From assembly GCF_030718085.1 (NCBI RefSeq), contig NZ_JAVAJF010000001.1, forward strand, positions 868,001-932,000: 64,000 bases of DNA, read 5' to 3'. How positions within the stretch are numbered: the stretch's first letter is position 1; each line of letters starts with the position of its first letter. Shown in pieces: positions 51,028 to 60,557 of this stretch. The DNA is from Marinobacter sp. MDS2 (GTDB lineage: Bacteria > Pseudomonadota > Gammaproteobacteria > Pseudomonadales > Oleiphilaceae). The notes under the pieces were generated by a model. The model worked only from the letters and a program-made list of their open reading frames with translations. It made no database searches and was not told the DNA's origin. The position numbers and the translations under genes are program-made.

Positions 51028-52914
51028 TTAGCGCCCCCTCAGGAACAATTTGTCCAGCTCGGACAAGGTCATCAGCGTCCAGGTCGGGCGCCCGTGGTTA
51101 CACTGACCGCTGCGTTCGGTAGCTTCCATATCCCTCAACAGCGAATTCATTTCCGGGATGGTCAACTGCCGATTGGCGCGCACCGAACCGTGACAGGCCA
51201 TGGTGCCAAGCAGCTCATGGGTCACCGCTTCCACCCGGTCGCTTTGGCCGTTCTGGATCAAATCAGCCAGAACATCCCGTACCAGCTGTTCCGTGTCCGC
51301 CCCCCGTAACAACGCTGGGATCTGACGAACCGCCAGGGTCTCTGGACCAATCCGCTCGATTTGCAGGCCAAGCTGCTGCAACTCGTCGCCGTGACTTTCC
51401 GCGAGCGCGGCTTCTTTCTGGCTGACCGACAAGGATACCGGCACCAACAACGGCTGACTCTTCAGATCCTGTTCGACCAACGCCCGCTTCATGCGCTCGT
51501 AGGTAATGCGCTCGTGTGCCGCGTGCATATCCACCACAATCATGCCGGTACGGCTCTGAGCCAGAATGTAAATGCCATGCAATTGGGCAATAGCATAACC
51601 CAGCGGCGGCTCGTCTTCGCCATCCTGAGGCGGGGTAGGCACCGGCTGCGACTCAAACGGGTCGGGGCGAGTCTCGTTGGTGACGCCACCACCGGCGTTG
51701 AGCGAGTTATAGAAAGCCATTTGATCGCTGGCCTTCCAGTCCTGCTGTGGCTGGGTGGGCTGCGCATTGCTGTAACCCGCGTTGTACGAAGGTACCTGCG
51801 AAGGCGTGGCCCCCTGAGAGAGGGGAAAAGCTTCCGGGCTGGCACCTGATTGCGGAGCCTCGGGTTCACGGCTCAACGCCTGCGCTTCGGCACCTCTGAA
51901 ATGGTCCGCCGGGCGCACGTCAGCCAGCGCTCGGTGTAAGGTGCGGAAAATGAAATCGTGCACCAGTCGGCCATCACGGAAACGCACTTCGTGCTTGGTT
52001 GGGTGAACGTTTACATCCACGGTGGCGGGATCCACCTCGAGATACAGCACAAACGCCGGATGGCGGTTGTTGTAGAGCACGTCGCGATAGGCCTGACGCA
52101 CCGCATGCGCCACCAATTTGTCCCGAATCACCCGGCCATTGACGAAGAAATACTGCAGGTCCGCCTGGCTGCGAGAAAAGGTCGGCAGCGCCACCCAGCC
52201 CCACAACCGAAGGCCACTGGCTTCTGCTTCGATAACCACTGCGTTATCAATGAATTGCTGGCCACAGAGCGAGCTGATCCGGCGTTCTTTATCAATGTCC
52301 GATTCAGCCGGTCGCAAGCTTTGAATCACACGTTGGTTGTGGCGCAGAGTAAATCCCGCATCAAAACGGCTGAGCGCTTGCCTGCGAATGGATTCATCAA
52401 CATGATTGAATTCGGTTTTTTCGGTACGCAGAAATTTACGGCGCGCGGGGGTGTTGAAGAACAGATCACGCACTTCAACGGTGGTGCCAACAGGGTGCGC
52501 GGCCGGCGAAATTTTCGCGTCCATGTCGCGCCCTTCCACTTCCACCCGGGCAGCCGCTTCCTGATCCGCCGTGCGGGAAGTCAACGAGAGACGAGATACC
52601 GAGCTGATACTGGCCAGTGCTTCGCCACGGAAGCCGAGCGTGCCAACGGCCTCGAGATCATCCAAAGTCAGGATTTTGCTGGTGGCATGCCGGCTCAGAG
52701 CCAGCGGCAGATCCGATTCTGCGATTCCGAAACCGTCATCCCGAACCCGGATCAGCTTTACACCACCTTGCTCCAGCTCAATATCCACCCGGCTGGCGCC
52801 GGCATCCAGGGCGTTTTCGACCAGTTCTTTTACAACAGACGCGGGACGCTCCACCACTTCACCGGCGGCTATCTGGTTGGCAAGCCGGGGCGAGAGCAAT
52901 TGAATGTGGGGCAT
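51028..52914 (-). CDS. mutL: DNA mismatch repair protein MutL
   Basis: MutL couples mismatch recognition by MutS to strand incision. The N-terminal GHKL ATPase is clear ([35 protein letters not shown]). The C-terminal domain has [12 protein letters not shown] near residue 461, which fits the DxHA(X)2E(X)4E endonuclease motif, and a CHGSVRA segment. E. coli MutL lacks this motif and relies on MutH, so repair here is probably of the MutH-independent type (inference). The gene has 628 codons and lies 20 bases after the amidase gene. Confidence 0.96.
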   Translation of the reverse strand: MPHIQLLSPRLANQIAAGEVVERPASVVKELVENALDAGASRVDIELEQGGVKLIRVRDDGFGIAESDLPLALSRHATSKILTLDDLEAVGTLGFRGEALASISSVSRLSLTSRTADQEAAARVEVEGRDMDAKISPAAHPVGTTVEVRDLFFNTPARRKFLRTEKTEFNHVDESIRRQALSRFDAGFTLRHNQRVIQSLRPAESDIDKERRISSLCGQQFIDNAVVIEAEASGLRLWGWVALPTFSRSQADLQYFFVNGRVIRDKLVAHAVRQAYRDVLYNNRHPAFVLYLEVDPATVDVNVHPTKHEVRFRDGRLVHDFIFRTLHRALADVRPADHFRGAEAQALSREPEAPQSGASPEAFPLSQGATPSQVPSYNAGYSNAQPTQPQQDWKASDQMAFYNSLNAGGGVTNETRPDPFESQPVPTPPQDGEDEPPLGYAIAQLHGIYILAQSRTGMIVVDMHAAHERITYERMKRALVEQDLKSQPLLVPVSLSVSQKEAALAESHGDELQQLGLQIERIGPETLAVRQIPALLRGADTEQLVRDVLADLIQNGQSDRVEAVTHELLGTMACHGSVRANRQLTIPEMNSLLRDMEATERSGQCNHGRPTWTLMTLSELDKLFLRGR

Positions 52915-52934
52915 AGCCGGGAACTACCTCTTGA

Positions 52935-54266
52935 TCAGGATGAGGGGATACGTATGGTTTGCCCTACCATAACACGATCGTCGTTCATCCCGTTAAAGCG
53001 CATCAGCTCACTGACAGTGGTCTGATTCTCACGCGCCACCCCAGATAGCGTATCGCCTCGCTGAATTCGGTATTGCCCAACCCGGCCGTTGCCTTTGCGG
53101 TTCTCTTTTTGCCACGCCAGCAAGGTTCCCGGGGGCGGGCTGCGACGGAAGTAATCGTGGATCCCCTCCATCATTGCTTTCGCCAGCTTTTCCCGGTACC
53201 ACTGCGCGGACAGGTTTTTCTCTTCTTTCGGGTTGGAAATGAACCCCGCCTCCACCAGAATCGAGGGAATGTCGGGCGATTTAAGCACCGCGAACGCCGC
53301 CTGTTCTACGCCGGGTTTGTGCAGCTTGGCGACCGTACCCAGCTGACCCAAGACCGAACTGCCCACGCCCAGACTGGCATTGATACTCGCCGTCATCGAC
53401 AAATCGAGCAACACACCGGCCAACATTTCATCTCTGCCGTCCAACGACAGTGCGCCAGCGCCACCGATCAAATCCGAACGATTTTCGCTCTGGGCCAGCC
53501 AGCGGGCCGTTTCACTGGTTGCTCCGCGCTGTGACAAAGCAAAGACTGAAGCGCCACTCGGTTGCGGTGTGCGGAAGGCATCGGCATGGACCGAGACAAA
53601 CAAATCGGCGTTGTGTTTTCGCGCCAAAATAGTTCGGTTTCTCAAACCGATGTAGTAATCCCCGGTGCGAGTGAGCTTTGCCTTGAAGCCGGGCTGCTTG
53701 TTGACCAGCTCCGCCAGGGTTTTCGCCATTTTCAGCACCACGTCTTTTTCACGGGTTCCGCGCGGCCCGATGGCGCCGGGGTCTTCGCCGCCGTGGCCGG
53801 CATCAATCACTACGATAATGTCGCGCTTTCCGGCGGAACTCTGCGTCACGGTTGGGCTGGCCGCCTTATCCAATCGCGTTCCCGATTCATCAATCAAGTC
53901 CACCACCAAACGATGGCCGTATTGCTGATTTGGCTCTAGCACAAAACTGCGAGGCTTGATGTCGGTTTTCAGATCCAGAACAACGCGAAGGTCCGTGCCG
54001 TTACGGGGCGCGCTGCGGATTCGCTTGATGGGGCTGCCGGACAGATCTACCTTGCTGAAATCGGCAAGCTTGGTGGTGTTTTTCAGATCAATCACCAGTC
54101 GGGACGGTCCGGAGAGGGAAAACATGTTGTGTTCCACTTTCCCGGCGGTATCCAGCACCAAACGGGTATGGTCCGGCGCAGGCCATATGCGCACGCCCTC
54201 AACCTTGGTGGCGGCGTGAACAGCGCTTGCCGCGAGCGCCAGCAGTATGCACAGTGCGAATTTCAT
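52935..54266 (-). CDS. N-acetylmuramoyl-L-alanine amidase (AmiB/AmiC type)
   Basis: This periplasmic zinc amidase cleaves the stem peptide from peptidoglycan during daughter-cell separation. The 443-residue precursor has a signal peptide (cut near AVHA), an AMIN domain (about residues 25-125), and an Amidase_3 domain with VIDAGHGGEDPGAIG and SVHADAF zinc-ligand segments. A C-terminal LysM domain begins YRIQRGDTLSGVA. The LysM points to an AmiB-like enzyme, and amiB also lies between tsaE and mutL in E. coli. It overlaps tsaE by four bases. Confidence 0.93.
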   Translation of the reverse strand: MKFALCILLALAASAVHAATKVEGVRIWPAPDHTRLVLDTAGKVEHNMFSLSGPSRLVIDLKNTTKLADFSKVDLSGSPIKRIRSAPRNGTDLRVVLDLKTDIKPRSFVLEPNQQYGHRLVVDLIDESGTRLDKAASPTVTQSSAGKRDIIVVIDAGHGGEDPGAIGPRGTREKDVVLKMAKTLAELVNKQPGFKAKLTRTGDYYIGLRNRTILARKHNADLFVSVHADAFRTPQPSGASVFALSQRGATSETARWLAQSENRSDLIGGAGALSLDGRDEMLAGVLLDLSMTASINASLGVGSSVLGQLGTVAKLHKPGVEQAAFAVLKSPDIPSILVEAGFISNPKEEKNLSAQWYREKLAKAMMEGIHDYFRRSPPPGTLLAWQKENRKGNGRVGQYRIQRGDTLSGVARENQTTVSELMRFNGMNDDRVMVGQTIRIPSS

Positions 54267-54760
54267 GAATCCGGCCCTATCAATTCGATTTGATTCAACA
54301 ACGAGGCGCCAAATTCGGAACGGGCCCTCAGAATCGCGGTGCGCCCGTCGCCTTGGCGTTCCAGCTGAATTTCGACATCCGGCTCGGGCAATACACCCTC
54401 GCCCCGCTCAGGCCATTCGATCAGGCACAAATTATTGGCGGCGAAATAATCGCGGATCCCCATATATTCAAGCTCTTCCGGGTCACCCAGCCGGTACAGA
54501 TCAAAGTGGTATACCGGCGGTGTTAAGTGTTCGTAGGGCTCTACCAGCGTATAGGTCGGGCTTTTCACCGCGCCCTCATGGCCTAATCCACGCATAACGC
54601 CGCGACTGAGAGTGGTTTTCCCCATCCCCAAATCGCCTTCCAGAAACACCGTAAGACTCCGTTCCGAACGTTTTGCCAGCCGCGCCAACTCACCGCCCAG
54701 ATGCTCGGTTTCCACTTCGCCTTGCAGAAACAACCGGCGTTCATTACCTATAATGCTCAT
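54263..54760 (-). CDS. tsaE: tRNA threonylcarbamoyladenosine biosynthesis ATPase TsaE
   Basis: TsaE is the ATPase that supports the TsaB-TsaD complex in making t6A37 on ANN-decoding tRNAs. The 165-residue protein has the P-loop EGDLGMGKTTLSRG near residue 42 and the SPTYTLVEPYE and YHFDLYRL motifs. Its start overlaps the nnr stop by four bases, and its stop overlaps the amidase start likewise. The nnr-tsaE-ami order is conserved in gammaproteobacteria. Confidence 0.95.
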   Translation of the reverse strand: MSIIGNERRLFLQGEVETEHLGGELARLAKRSERSLTVFLEGDLGMGKTTLSRGVMRGLGHEGAVKSPTYTLVEPYEHLTPPVYHFDLYRLGDPEELEYMGIRDYFAANNLCLIEWPERGEGVLPEPDVEIQLERQGDGRTAILRARSEFGASLLNQIELIGPDS

Positions 54761-56316
54761 TTGTCCTCCCGGTGGTCTCTGACGCCAATCACGTCGGTCT
54801 GTTTCAATACAAATGGTAAATCTTGGATGATGTCGGTGGGCAGCAACCCCATGTAACCCAAGCGCTCGGCCGCCCTGTCCCCTGCGGCCAAATGCGCCGA
54901 AGCCGCCGCTATGCTGGCAAACTCAATGTCGTCTAATAACTGGCCGATAAAAGCGCCCAGCATGCCCGACAGAACATCACCCATGCCCCCGGTGGCCATC
55001 CCCGGATTACCGCCGGCAATCACAACGGGCCTATTGGCGTTCGTGGCGATAACGGTGCCTGCACCCTTGAGCAATACCACACCACCCCAAATCTTCTGAA
55101 TCTTTTGCGCCGCCGCCAACCGGTCCGCCTCAATCTCTGCCACACTGCAACCGAGCATACGAGCAGCTTCTCCCGGATGCGGTGTCAAAACGTGCTGATT
55201 GCTGGGAATCGCTGCCCGGGTCGCCATTAAATTAAGTGCATCGGCATCCAGCACCCGGGGTTTGCCGCTATCCAGCACCTGCTGCAACATTTGCTGGCCC
55301 CACGCCGACTTCCCAATACCCGGCCCGCACACAACCACATCGGCCTTTTCAATCAAGGCCACCAGCTCTGAGCCGTGCACAACACCGCGCACCATCACGC
55401 TCGGACAACGCACCAGCGCAGCGGTCACATGCTCCGGCCGGGTGGCCAGAGAAACCAGCCCCGCACCTGCACGCGAAGCGGCCTCTGCCGCCATGATGCC
55501 GGCACCCCCGAAGCCTGACTCACCTGCAACGATCAGCACATGGCCGAAATGCCCTTTGTGAGCATTGAGCGGCCGCTGTGGAAAACCGGCCTGGCAGTCC
55601 CGCCATCGAGCAAGACGCGCAACCGGCTGTTCTGAGCAACCACTTATTTGCTCTTGTGTCGCCAGAGGCTCAAACACCACCTGGCCACACACCGCAGGGC
55701 CAGCTCCGGTATACAACCCGATTTTGACTCCGATGAAGGTAACGGTCAGCTCCGCCTGCAGCACCTCACCCTCAGCGGCACCGGTTGTGGCATCAAGCCC
55801 GGACGGCAGATCGACGGCCAGCACAGGCCGTTTTGCCTGATTGACCGCGCGAATCACCTCAGAAAACGGCGCTCTGGGTGCGCCTGTTACGCCGGTTCCG
55901 AGCAGGGCATCGACAACCACGTCCGCGGCTGCCAGCTTCTCTTGAAACACGCCTTCCGGCATATCGGAAATTTCCGTAATCGGCACACTGTCCCTGCTCG
56001 CAACCTCAAACGCTTTCAGGGCATCCCCTGATAACTTGGCGCTCGGTGCCACGGCAACACACTCTACGAAAATGCCATGACGTTGGGCATTGGCCGCGAT
56101 CAGATAGCCATCGCCACCGTTGTTCCCGGCGCCGCATAATACAAGTAACGAACCGGGCGAAGGCCAGCGTTTTCTGAGCTGGCGAAACCCGGCTCTGGCA
56201 GCTGCCTGCATCAAGTCGAAGCCATCAATTCCCTGCTCTTCAATAAGATAGCGATCCATCGCTCGCACGGAGTCGGCGGAATACAAGGCTTCTGGTAGAC
56301 TGTCCGCGTAACGCAT
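54757..56316 (-). CDS. nnr: Bifunctional NAD(P)HX epimerase / dehydratase
   Basis: Nnr (YjeF) repairs damaged hydrated NADH and NADPH. The N-terminal epimerase domain shows CGAGNNGGDGYLIA, and the C-terminal ribokinase-like dehydratase domain shows TGGMGDVLSGMLGAF near residue 439. The ATG at 56316 gives 519 residues beginning MRYADSLPEALYSADSVRAM. A longer frame reaches 56373 but lacks YjeF similarity. It heads the long nnr-to-hflC cluster and is divergent from queG. Confidence 0.93.
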   Translation of the reverse strand: MRYADSLPEALYSADSVRAMDRYLIEEQGIDGFDLMQAAARAGFRQLRKRWPSPGSLLVLCGAGNNGGDGYLIAANAQRHGIFVECVAVAPSAKLSGDALKAFEVASRDSVPITEISDMPEGVFQEKLAAADVVVDALLGTGVTGAPRAPFSEVIRAVNQAKRPVLAVDLPSGLDATTGAAEGEVLQAELTVTFIGVKIGLYTGAGPAVCGQVVFEPLATQEQISGCSEQPVARLARWRDCQAGFPQRPLNAHKGHFGHVLIVAGESGFGGAGIMAAEAASRAGAGLVSLATRPEHVTAALVRCPSVMVRGVVHGSELVALIEKADVVVCGPGIGKSAWGQQMLQQVLDSGKPRVLDADALNLMATRAAIPSNQHVLTPHPGEAARMLGCSVAEIEADRLAAAQKIQKIWGGVVLLKGAGTVIATNANRPVVIAGGNPGMATGGMGDVLSGMLGAFIGQLLDDIEFASIAAASAHLAAGDRAAERLGYMGLLPTDIIQDLPFVLKQTDVIGVRDHREDK

Positions 56317-56446
56317 GGGGCATCCCGCTAAAGAAAACGGTTTAAGTAAATTGGCCAGATACCTGTAAAGCATAGCAAAACAGGAAAAAAGGTCATAACT
56401 TAATCAAATTAAATCTCCGCAGGCTTTCACCGCCGAAGGCTCCGTC

Positions 56447-57526
56447 ATGGCCACCAGTACAGACAACACGCCCTCGAACACCGCTCTTGACGCCCTGCCA
56501 GAAAGAATCCGCCAATGGGCCAAAGAGCTGGGATTCGCAGACGCGGGCATCACCTACGCCGACACAGGCCCCCATGCGGAGCGCCTGAAACAATGGCTCG
56601 CTGCCGGCTACCACGGCGACATGGCGTATATGGCCGATCACGGCGACAAGCGTTACACCCCGGATTCGCTGGTGCCGGACACCCAGCGGATTATTTCTGT
56701 ACGCATGGACTACCTGCCCTCTCCGGACAACCCGAAACAAGCGCTTACTAACCGGGAAACCGCTTACATTACCCGCTACGCGCTCGGGCGGGATTACCAT
56801 AAGCTCATGCGAAAACGGCTGGCGACGCTCGCCAAATGGATTGACGAAGCAGTCGGCGGTTACGACTACCGTGCCTTTGTTGACAGCGCACCGGTGCTGG
56901 AGCGTGGTTTGGCGCAGCGGGCCGGGCTTGGCTGGATCGGCAAAAATAACATGGTGATTCACCCGAAGGCGGGTTCGTTCTTTTTCCTGGGTGAAATTTT
57001 TACCAGCGCGCCGTTACCGGTGGACGAACCTTTCGACAAGCAGCATTGCGGCTCGTGCTCCGCTTGTTTGGAAATCTGCCCCACGGATGCTTTTGTTGGC
57101 GCTCACTTACTGGATGCCCGAAAGTGCATCAGCTATCTCACCATCGAGCTGAAAGGGCCTATTCCGGAGGAATTGCGTTCGAAAATGGGCAATCGGGTGT
57201 TTGGCTGCGATGACTGCCAGATTGTGTGCCCTTGGAATAAGTTCAGTAAACCCACCGCCGAGAACGATTTTCAGCCACGGCATGGCTTGGACAATACCGA
57301 GCTTGCCGAGCTGTTTATGTGGACGGAACAGGAGTTTCTGAAACGTACCGAAGGGTCGGCCATTCGACGCACGGGTTACGAGAACTGGCTGCGCAACATT
57401 GCGGTTGGGCTGGGCAATGCCCCGTCAACCATTCCGGTCATCGAGGCGCTGAAACAGCGGGCGGAGCACCCATCCGAGGTGGTGCGGGAGCACGTTACCT
57501 GGGCACTCCGCCAGCACGGCTTATAG
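56447..57526 (+). CDS. queG: Epoxyqueuosine reductase
   Basis: QueG reduces epoxyqueuosine to queuosine in tRNA, using a cobalamin cofactor and two [4Fe-4S] clusters. The 359-residue protein has both cluster motifs ([16 protein letters not shown] and [11 protein letters not shown]) and the family sequence [14 protein letters not shown]. Its position divergent from nnr is common. It overlaps the convergent orn gene by six bases at the 3' end. Confidence 0.95.
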   Translation: MATSTDNTPSNTALDALPERIRQWAKELGFADAGITYADTGPHAERLKQWLAAGYHGDMAYMADHGDKRYTPDSLVPDTQRIISVRMDYLPSPDNPKQALTNRETAYITRYALGRDYHKLMRKRLATLAKWIDEAVGGYDYRAFVDSAPVLERGLAQRAGLGWIGKNNMVIHPKAGSFFFLGEIFTSAPLPVDEPFDKQHCGSCSACLEICPTDAFVGAHLLDARKCISYLTIELKGPIPEELRSKMGNRVFGCDDCQIVCPWNKFSKPTAENDFQPRHGLDNTELAELFMWTEQEFLKRTEGSAIRRTGYENWLRNIAVGLGNAPSTIPVIEALKQRAEHPSEVVREHVTWALRQHGL

Positions 57527-58063
57527 CTTAAAGAAGTGTTCGCGGTAGTGACGCAACTCGTTGATGGAATCGCGAATGTCGTCCAGCGCCAGATGGCTGC
57601 CTTTCTTTTTCACGCCGTCCAAGACATCCGGGCGCCAGCGGCGGGCCAGTTCTTTGATGGTGGATACGTCCAGATTGCGGTAATGGAAGAAGCCTTCCAG
57701 CTCTGGCATGTATTTCACCAAAAACCGGCGGTCCTGGCCTATGCTATTGCCGCACAAGGGCGATGCACCCGCTGACATGTGCTTCTTCAGGAATTCCAGA
57801 GTCTGCTGCTCAGCTTCCGCTTCGCTGATTTGACTGTCCTTCACTCGCTGGGTCAGGCCACTTTCGCCATGGGTTTTGGTGCACCATTCGTCCATGGCAT
57901 CCAGCAAGCTGTCCGGTTGTTTGATGGCAATCACCGGGCCTTCAGCGACCAGGTTCAGTTCCGAATCGGTAATAATCGTGGCCATTTCGATGATCCGCTC
58001 TTTCTCCGGATCCAAACCGGTCATTTCCAAGTCTATCCAGACCAAGTGGTTTCCGTTGCTCAT
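57521..58063 (-). CDS. orn: Oligoribonuclease
   Basis: Orn is the 3'-5' exoribonuclease that finishes RNA decay by cleaving dinucleotides, including pGpG from c-di-GMP turnover. With the ATG at 58063 it is 180 residues and starts [20 protein letters not shown], giving the first DEDD acidic residues. The remaining motif residues are seen at [11 protein letters not shown] and in the [12 protein letters not shown] segment. A GTG at 58075 would add four residues. Two palindromic repeats lie upstream. Confidence 0.96.
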   Translation of the reverse strand: MSNGNHLVWIDLEMTGLDPEKERIIEMATIITDSELNLVAEGPVIAIKQPDSLLDAMDEWCTKTHGESGLTQRVKDSQISEAEAEQQTLEFLKKHMSAGASPLCGNSIGQDRRFLVKYMPELEGFFHYRNLDVSTIKELARRWRPDVLDGVKKKGSHLALDDIRDSINELRHYREHFFKL

Positions 58064-58098
58064 TTTTTCTTGCACCTACGCTGTTAAATTTGGGTGTT

Positions 58099-58210
58099 AG
58101 TGCGTATGTGGATTGGCCTTCCGAAAACCGCTACGAGCACATCCATGTGCGCTTCTCTCCGGCCATCCATGGCCTACGACATTTTCGGAAGGCCAATCCA
58201 CACACGCACT
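58099..58210 (-). repeat. Family-1 palindromic repeat, copy 11
   Basis: Arms of 29 bases (58099-58127 and 58182-58210) pair with one mismatch around a 54-base core. On the minus strand the core matches copies 3 and 6 almost completely, with hairpins GGCCATGGATGGCC and GCACATGGATGTGC. The GGA strand is the orn sense strand and lies upstream of that gene. Confidence 0.93.
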
Positions 58211-58268
58211 TCTGACTGCAACATTTGCCGCCGAACTACAAGAATCCCACGCAGACGTTCTGGGTGCT

Positions 58269-58368
58269 GGCCGGGTAAAGCTTTCCGGGAGTATCTGAAG
58301 CCATGGATGGCTTCAGCTAAGCGTACAGGGATGTGCTCGTAGCGTCTCCCGGAAAGCTTTACCCGGCC
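58269..58368 (+). repeat. Family-1 palindromic repeat, copy 12, with a full CsrA-consensus site
   Basis: Perfect 23-base arms (58269-58291 and 58346-58368) enclose a 54-base core. The arm can be extended outward with a mismatch and a small bulge. Hairpin one, TGAAGCCATGGATGGCTTCA (58296-58315), has an eight-base stem. Hairpin two holds GTACAGGGATGT (58323-58334), which satisfies RUACARGGAUGU at all 12 positions. The GGA strand is the rsgA sense strand. Confidence 0.94.
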
Positions 58369-58487
58369 GGCACTTGCACCCAAGTATGGAAATTAATGGA
58401 TCGGCTGGCACACATGAGAAACTCTGCCTATTGTCCATGATTCACGTATCATGTGGTACACCACTTCCCGGGAATACTAGAGAGCAG

Positions 58488-59543
58488 ATGGCGAAACGCA
58501 AACTGAACAAACGCCAACAGTGGCGAATCGAGAAAATCCAGAAAGAGCGCACCACCCGAATGGCCCGCAAGGAAAAGGCCGTTGAGGCACAAGCGGAAGC
58601 CGGCGAACTGGGGCCAGAACAAGAAGGCCTGATCATTGCACACTACGGCCAGCAACTCGACGTTGAAGCGCTGCAAGGTGATGACGCGGGGCAAGTATTT
58701 CGATGCTTTGTTCGAGCTAACATCAGCAGTCTGGTCACCGGCGACAAAGTCGTTTGGCGACCCGGCAAGAGTGAAACCGGGGTGATTGTCGCCCGCTGTG
58801 ATCGGGAAAACCTGCTGCAGCGGCCGGATAACTTTGGCGCGCTGAAGCCGGTCGCGGCCAACATTGACCACATAATTCTGGTCATTGCGCCGGAACCGGA
58901 GCCTCACGACAGCTTGATTGACCGATATCTTGTGGCCTCCGAAAGCTCGGATATACCCGCTGTACTGCTGCTCAACAAAACCGATTTGATTAACGACCAG
59001 AACCGGCCGCAGATTGAAGCGCTGCTGGCTCGCTATGAAGCACTCGGCTATCAGGTTGAACAGACATCGGCTGCCGCCTGCGAAGGCGAACCTGCGCCGG
59101 AGGTGGAAGCACTGGTTCGCAACCAGACCAGCGTGTTCGTGGGTCAGTCGGGCGTGGGCAAGTCGTCGATCATTCAAACACTGCTGCCGGATGAGCAGCT
59201 TCGGGTAGGTGCGGTGTCGGAGAGTACCGGCAAAGGCGTGCACACCACCACCACCGCCAAGCTGTTCCATCTCGCCAGCGGCGGCGATTTGATAGACTCG
59301 CCGGGCATCCGGGAGTTTGGTTTGTGGCACATGACTCCGCAGGAGGTCGAATATGGCTTTCGGGAGATTCGGCCCTTAATGGGGTTGTGCAAGTTCCGTA
59401 ATTGCCGACACATGGGCGACCCGGGGTGCGCATTGGATGCAGCGGCCGAAAGCGGTGAGATTTCGCGGGAGAGGCTCAAAAGCTTCCATCGAATTTTACA
59501 GGATATGGCCGAGCAGCAGTCGCGCGGGCTAAAGCTCACCTGA
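58488..59543 (+). CDS. rsgA: Ribosome small-subunit-dependent GTPase A
   Basis: RsgA is a circularly permuted GTPase that checks late maturation of the 30S subunit. The G motifs appear in the permuted order: NKTD first, then GQSGVGKSS and DSPG. An N-terminal OB-fold lies before them, and a C-terminal zinc finger (CKFRNCRHMGDPGC) after. The ATG at 58488 gives 351 residues, the usual length, starting MAKRKLNKRQQWRIEKIQ. The open frame extends to 58374, but the added residues lie over a repeat and are not RsgA-like. Confidence 0.95.
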   Translation: MAKRKLNKRQQWRIEKIQKERTTRMARKEKAVEAQAEAGELGPEQEGLIIAHYGQQLDVEALQGDDAGQVFRCFVRANISSLVTGDKVVWRPGKSETGVIVARCDRENLLQRPDNFGALKPVAANIDHIILVIAPEPEPHDSLIDRYLVASESSDIPAVLLLNKTDLINDQNRPQIEALLARYEALGYQVEQTSAAACEGEPAPEVEALVRNQTSVFVGQSGVGKSSIIQTLLPDEQLRVGAVSESTGKGVHTTTTAKLFHLASGGDLIDSPGIREFGLWHMTPQEVEYGFREIRPLMGLCKFRNCRHMGDPGCALDAAAESGEISRERLKSFHRILQDMAEQQSRGLKLT

Positions 59544-59569
59544 GTTGGTGGCAGCCCGCCGCGAACACG

Positions 59570-60529
59570 CTACCAGTTGAGCTCACCCGGAGCGGGATCC
59601 GGGCGCTCTTCGCGCCAGCTGCCGTCTTCCAGCTTGTTCAAAGCCTCCAGCTCTTGCGCTTCGCTGGGACGAGTCAAATCGATCACCGGCTGAGCGGTTG
59701 AGGCAGCCCCGGCGCCAACGTCTTCGACACTTTTGTTTTTCAGAACAATGATGGAGATTCGGCGGTTGATCGGCGCCGTCGGGTTTTCGGTATCGAACAG
59801 AACCGAATCACTCAATCCCACTACTCGGGCAATTTGCTCAAGCCTGACCCCACCTGCAACCAACGCCCGGCGCGCCGTATTGGCGCGGTCAGCGGACAAC
59901 TCCCAGTTGGTGTACCCCGGCCGACCATTGAATGGCGTCGCATCGGTGTGCCCGGTCAGGCTCAGTTTGTTGTTAACAGAGCCGAGCGTTTTCGCAAGTT
60001 CAAACAGCAGTTCCTGCGTGTAGTACTTGAGTTCCGCCCGCCCCGAATCGAACATCGGGCGCCCCGACCGGTCAACAATCTGGATGCGCAAGCCTTCATC
60101 GGTAATATCAATCAGCAACTGATCCTTGAACTCTTGCAGGGTTTCGTTCTGCTCAATCCGCTCTTTCAACTCCTGAAACAGCTGTTCCATCCTCCGCTGT
60201 TCCAGCGTGTCCGCCAGCTCATCCACAACTTCATCTTCAATTTGAATGGTACTGGACTCGATATCCAGTGAGCTTGCATCCACAACCGACGCACTGCCAC
60301 CCAGATCAATCGGATTCGGCGAGCCACCTTCGGTAAAACCAACCGGATCTTTGAAATAGCCTTCTACGGCTCGTTTTTGCTCCGGCGAGGCCGTAGCGGT
60401 CAGCCAGAGCACCAGAAAGAACGCCATCATCGCAGTGGCAAAATCGGCAAACGCGACTTTCCAAGAGCCGCCGTGGTGGCCCGCGACAACTTTCTTCTTG
60501 CGTTTGATGATGATCGGCTGTTGTTCCAC
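59570..60529 (-). CDS. motB: Flagellar motor stator protein MotB
   Basis: MotB anchors the stator to peptidoglycan and carries the proton-binding aspartate. The 319-residue protein has one membrane segment preceded by FADFATAMMAFFLVLWL (the Asp about residue 29), a plug/linker region and an OmpA-like C-terminal domain with LTGHTDATPF. Basic residues (KRKKK) at the N-terminus are typical. It follows motA by 28 bases on the same strand. The sequence near the aspartate suggests a proton rather than sodium type (inference). Confidence 0.95.
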   Translation of the reverse strand: MEQQPIIIKRKKKVVAGHHGGSWKVAFADFATAMMAFFLVLWLTATASPEQKRAVEGYFKDPVGFTEGGSPNPIDLGGSASVVDASSLDIESSTIQIEDEVVDELADTLEQRRMEQLFQELKERIEQNETLQEFKDQLLIDITDEGLRIQIVDRSGRPMFDSGRAELKYYTQELLFELAKTLGSVNNKLSLTGHTDATPFNGRPGYTNWELSADRANTARRALVAGGVRLEQIARVVGLSDSVLFDTENPTAPINRRISIIVLKNKSVEDVGAGAASTAQPVIDLTRPSEAQELEALNKLEDGSWREERPDPAPGELNW

Positions 60530-60557
60530 GCTTAACTCCGGCTATGGATGGTCGGCA

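Larger units (their letters stand above)
58064..58487. other. orn-rsgA divergent intergenic region with two repeats
   Basis: No gene is supported, although a frame stays open from 58374 into rsgA. The gap holds repeat copies 11 (58099-58210) and 12 (58269-58368) back to back. A short dyad, CATGAT-N6-ATCATG at 58436-58453, lies just upstream of the rsgA start and could be part of its promoter. Confidence 0.65.

Noticed and set aside
58374..58487. Upstream extension of rsgA to 58374
   Set aside because: The added residues are not RsgA-like and begin beside a palindromic repeat. The ATG at 58488 gives the usual family length.
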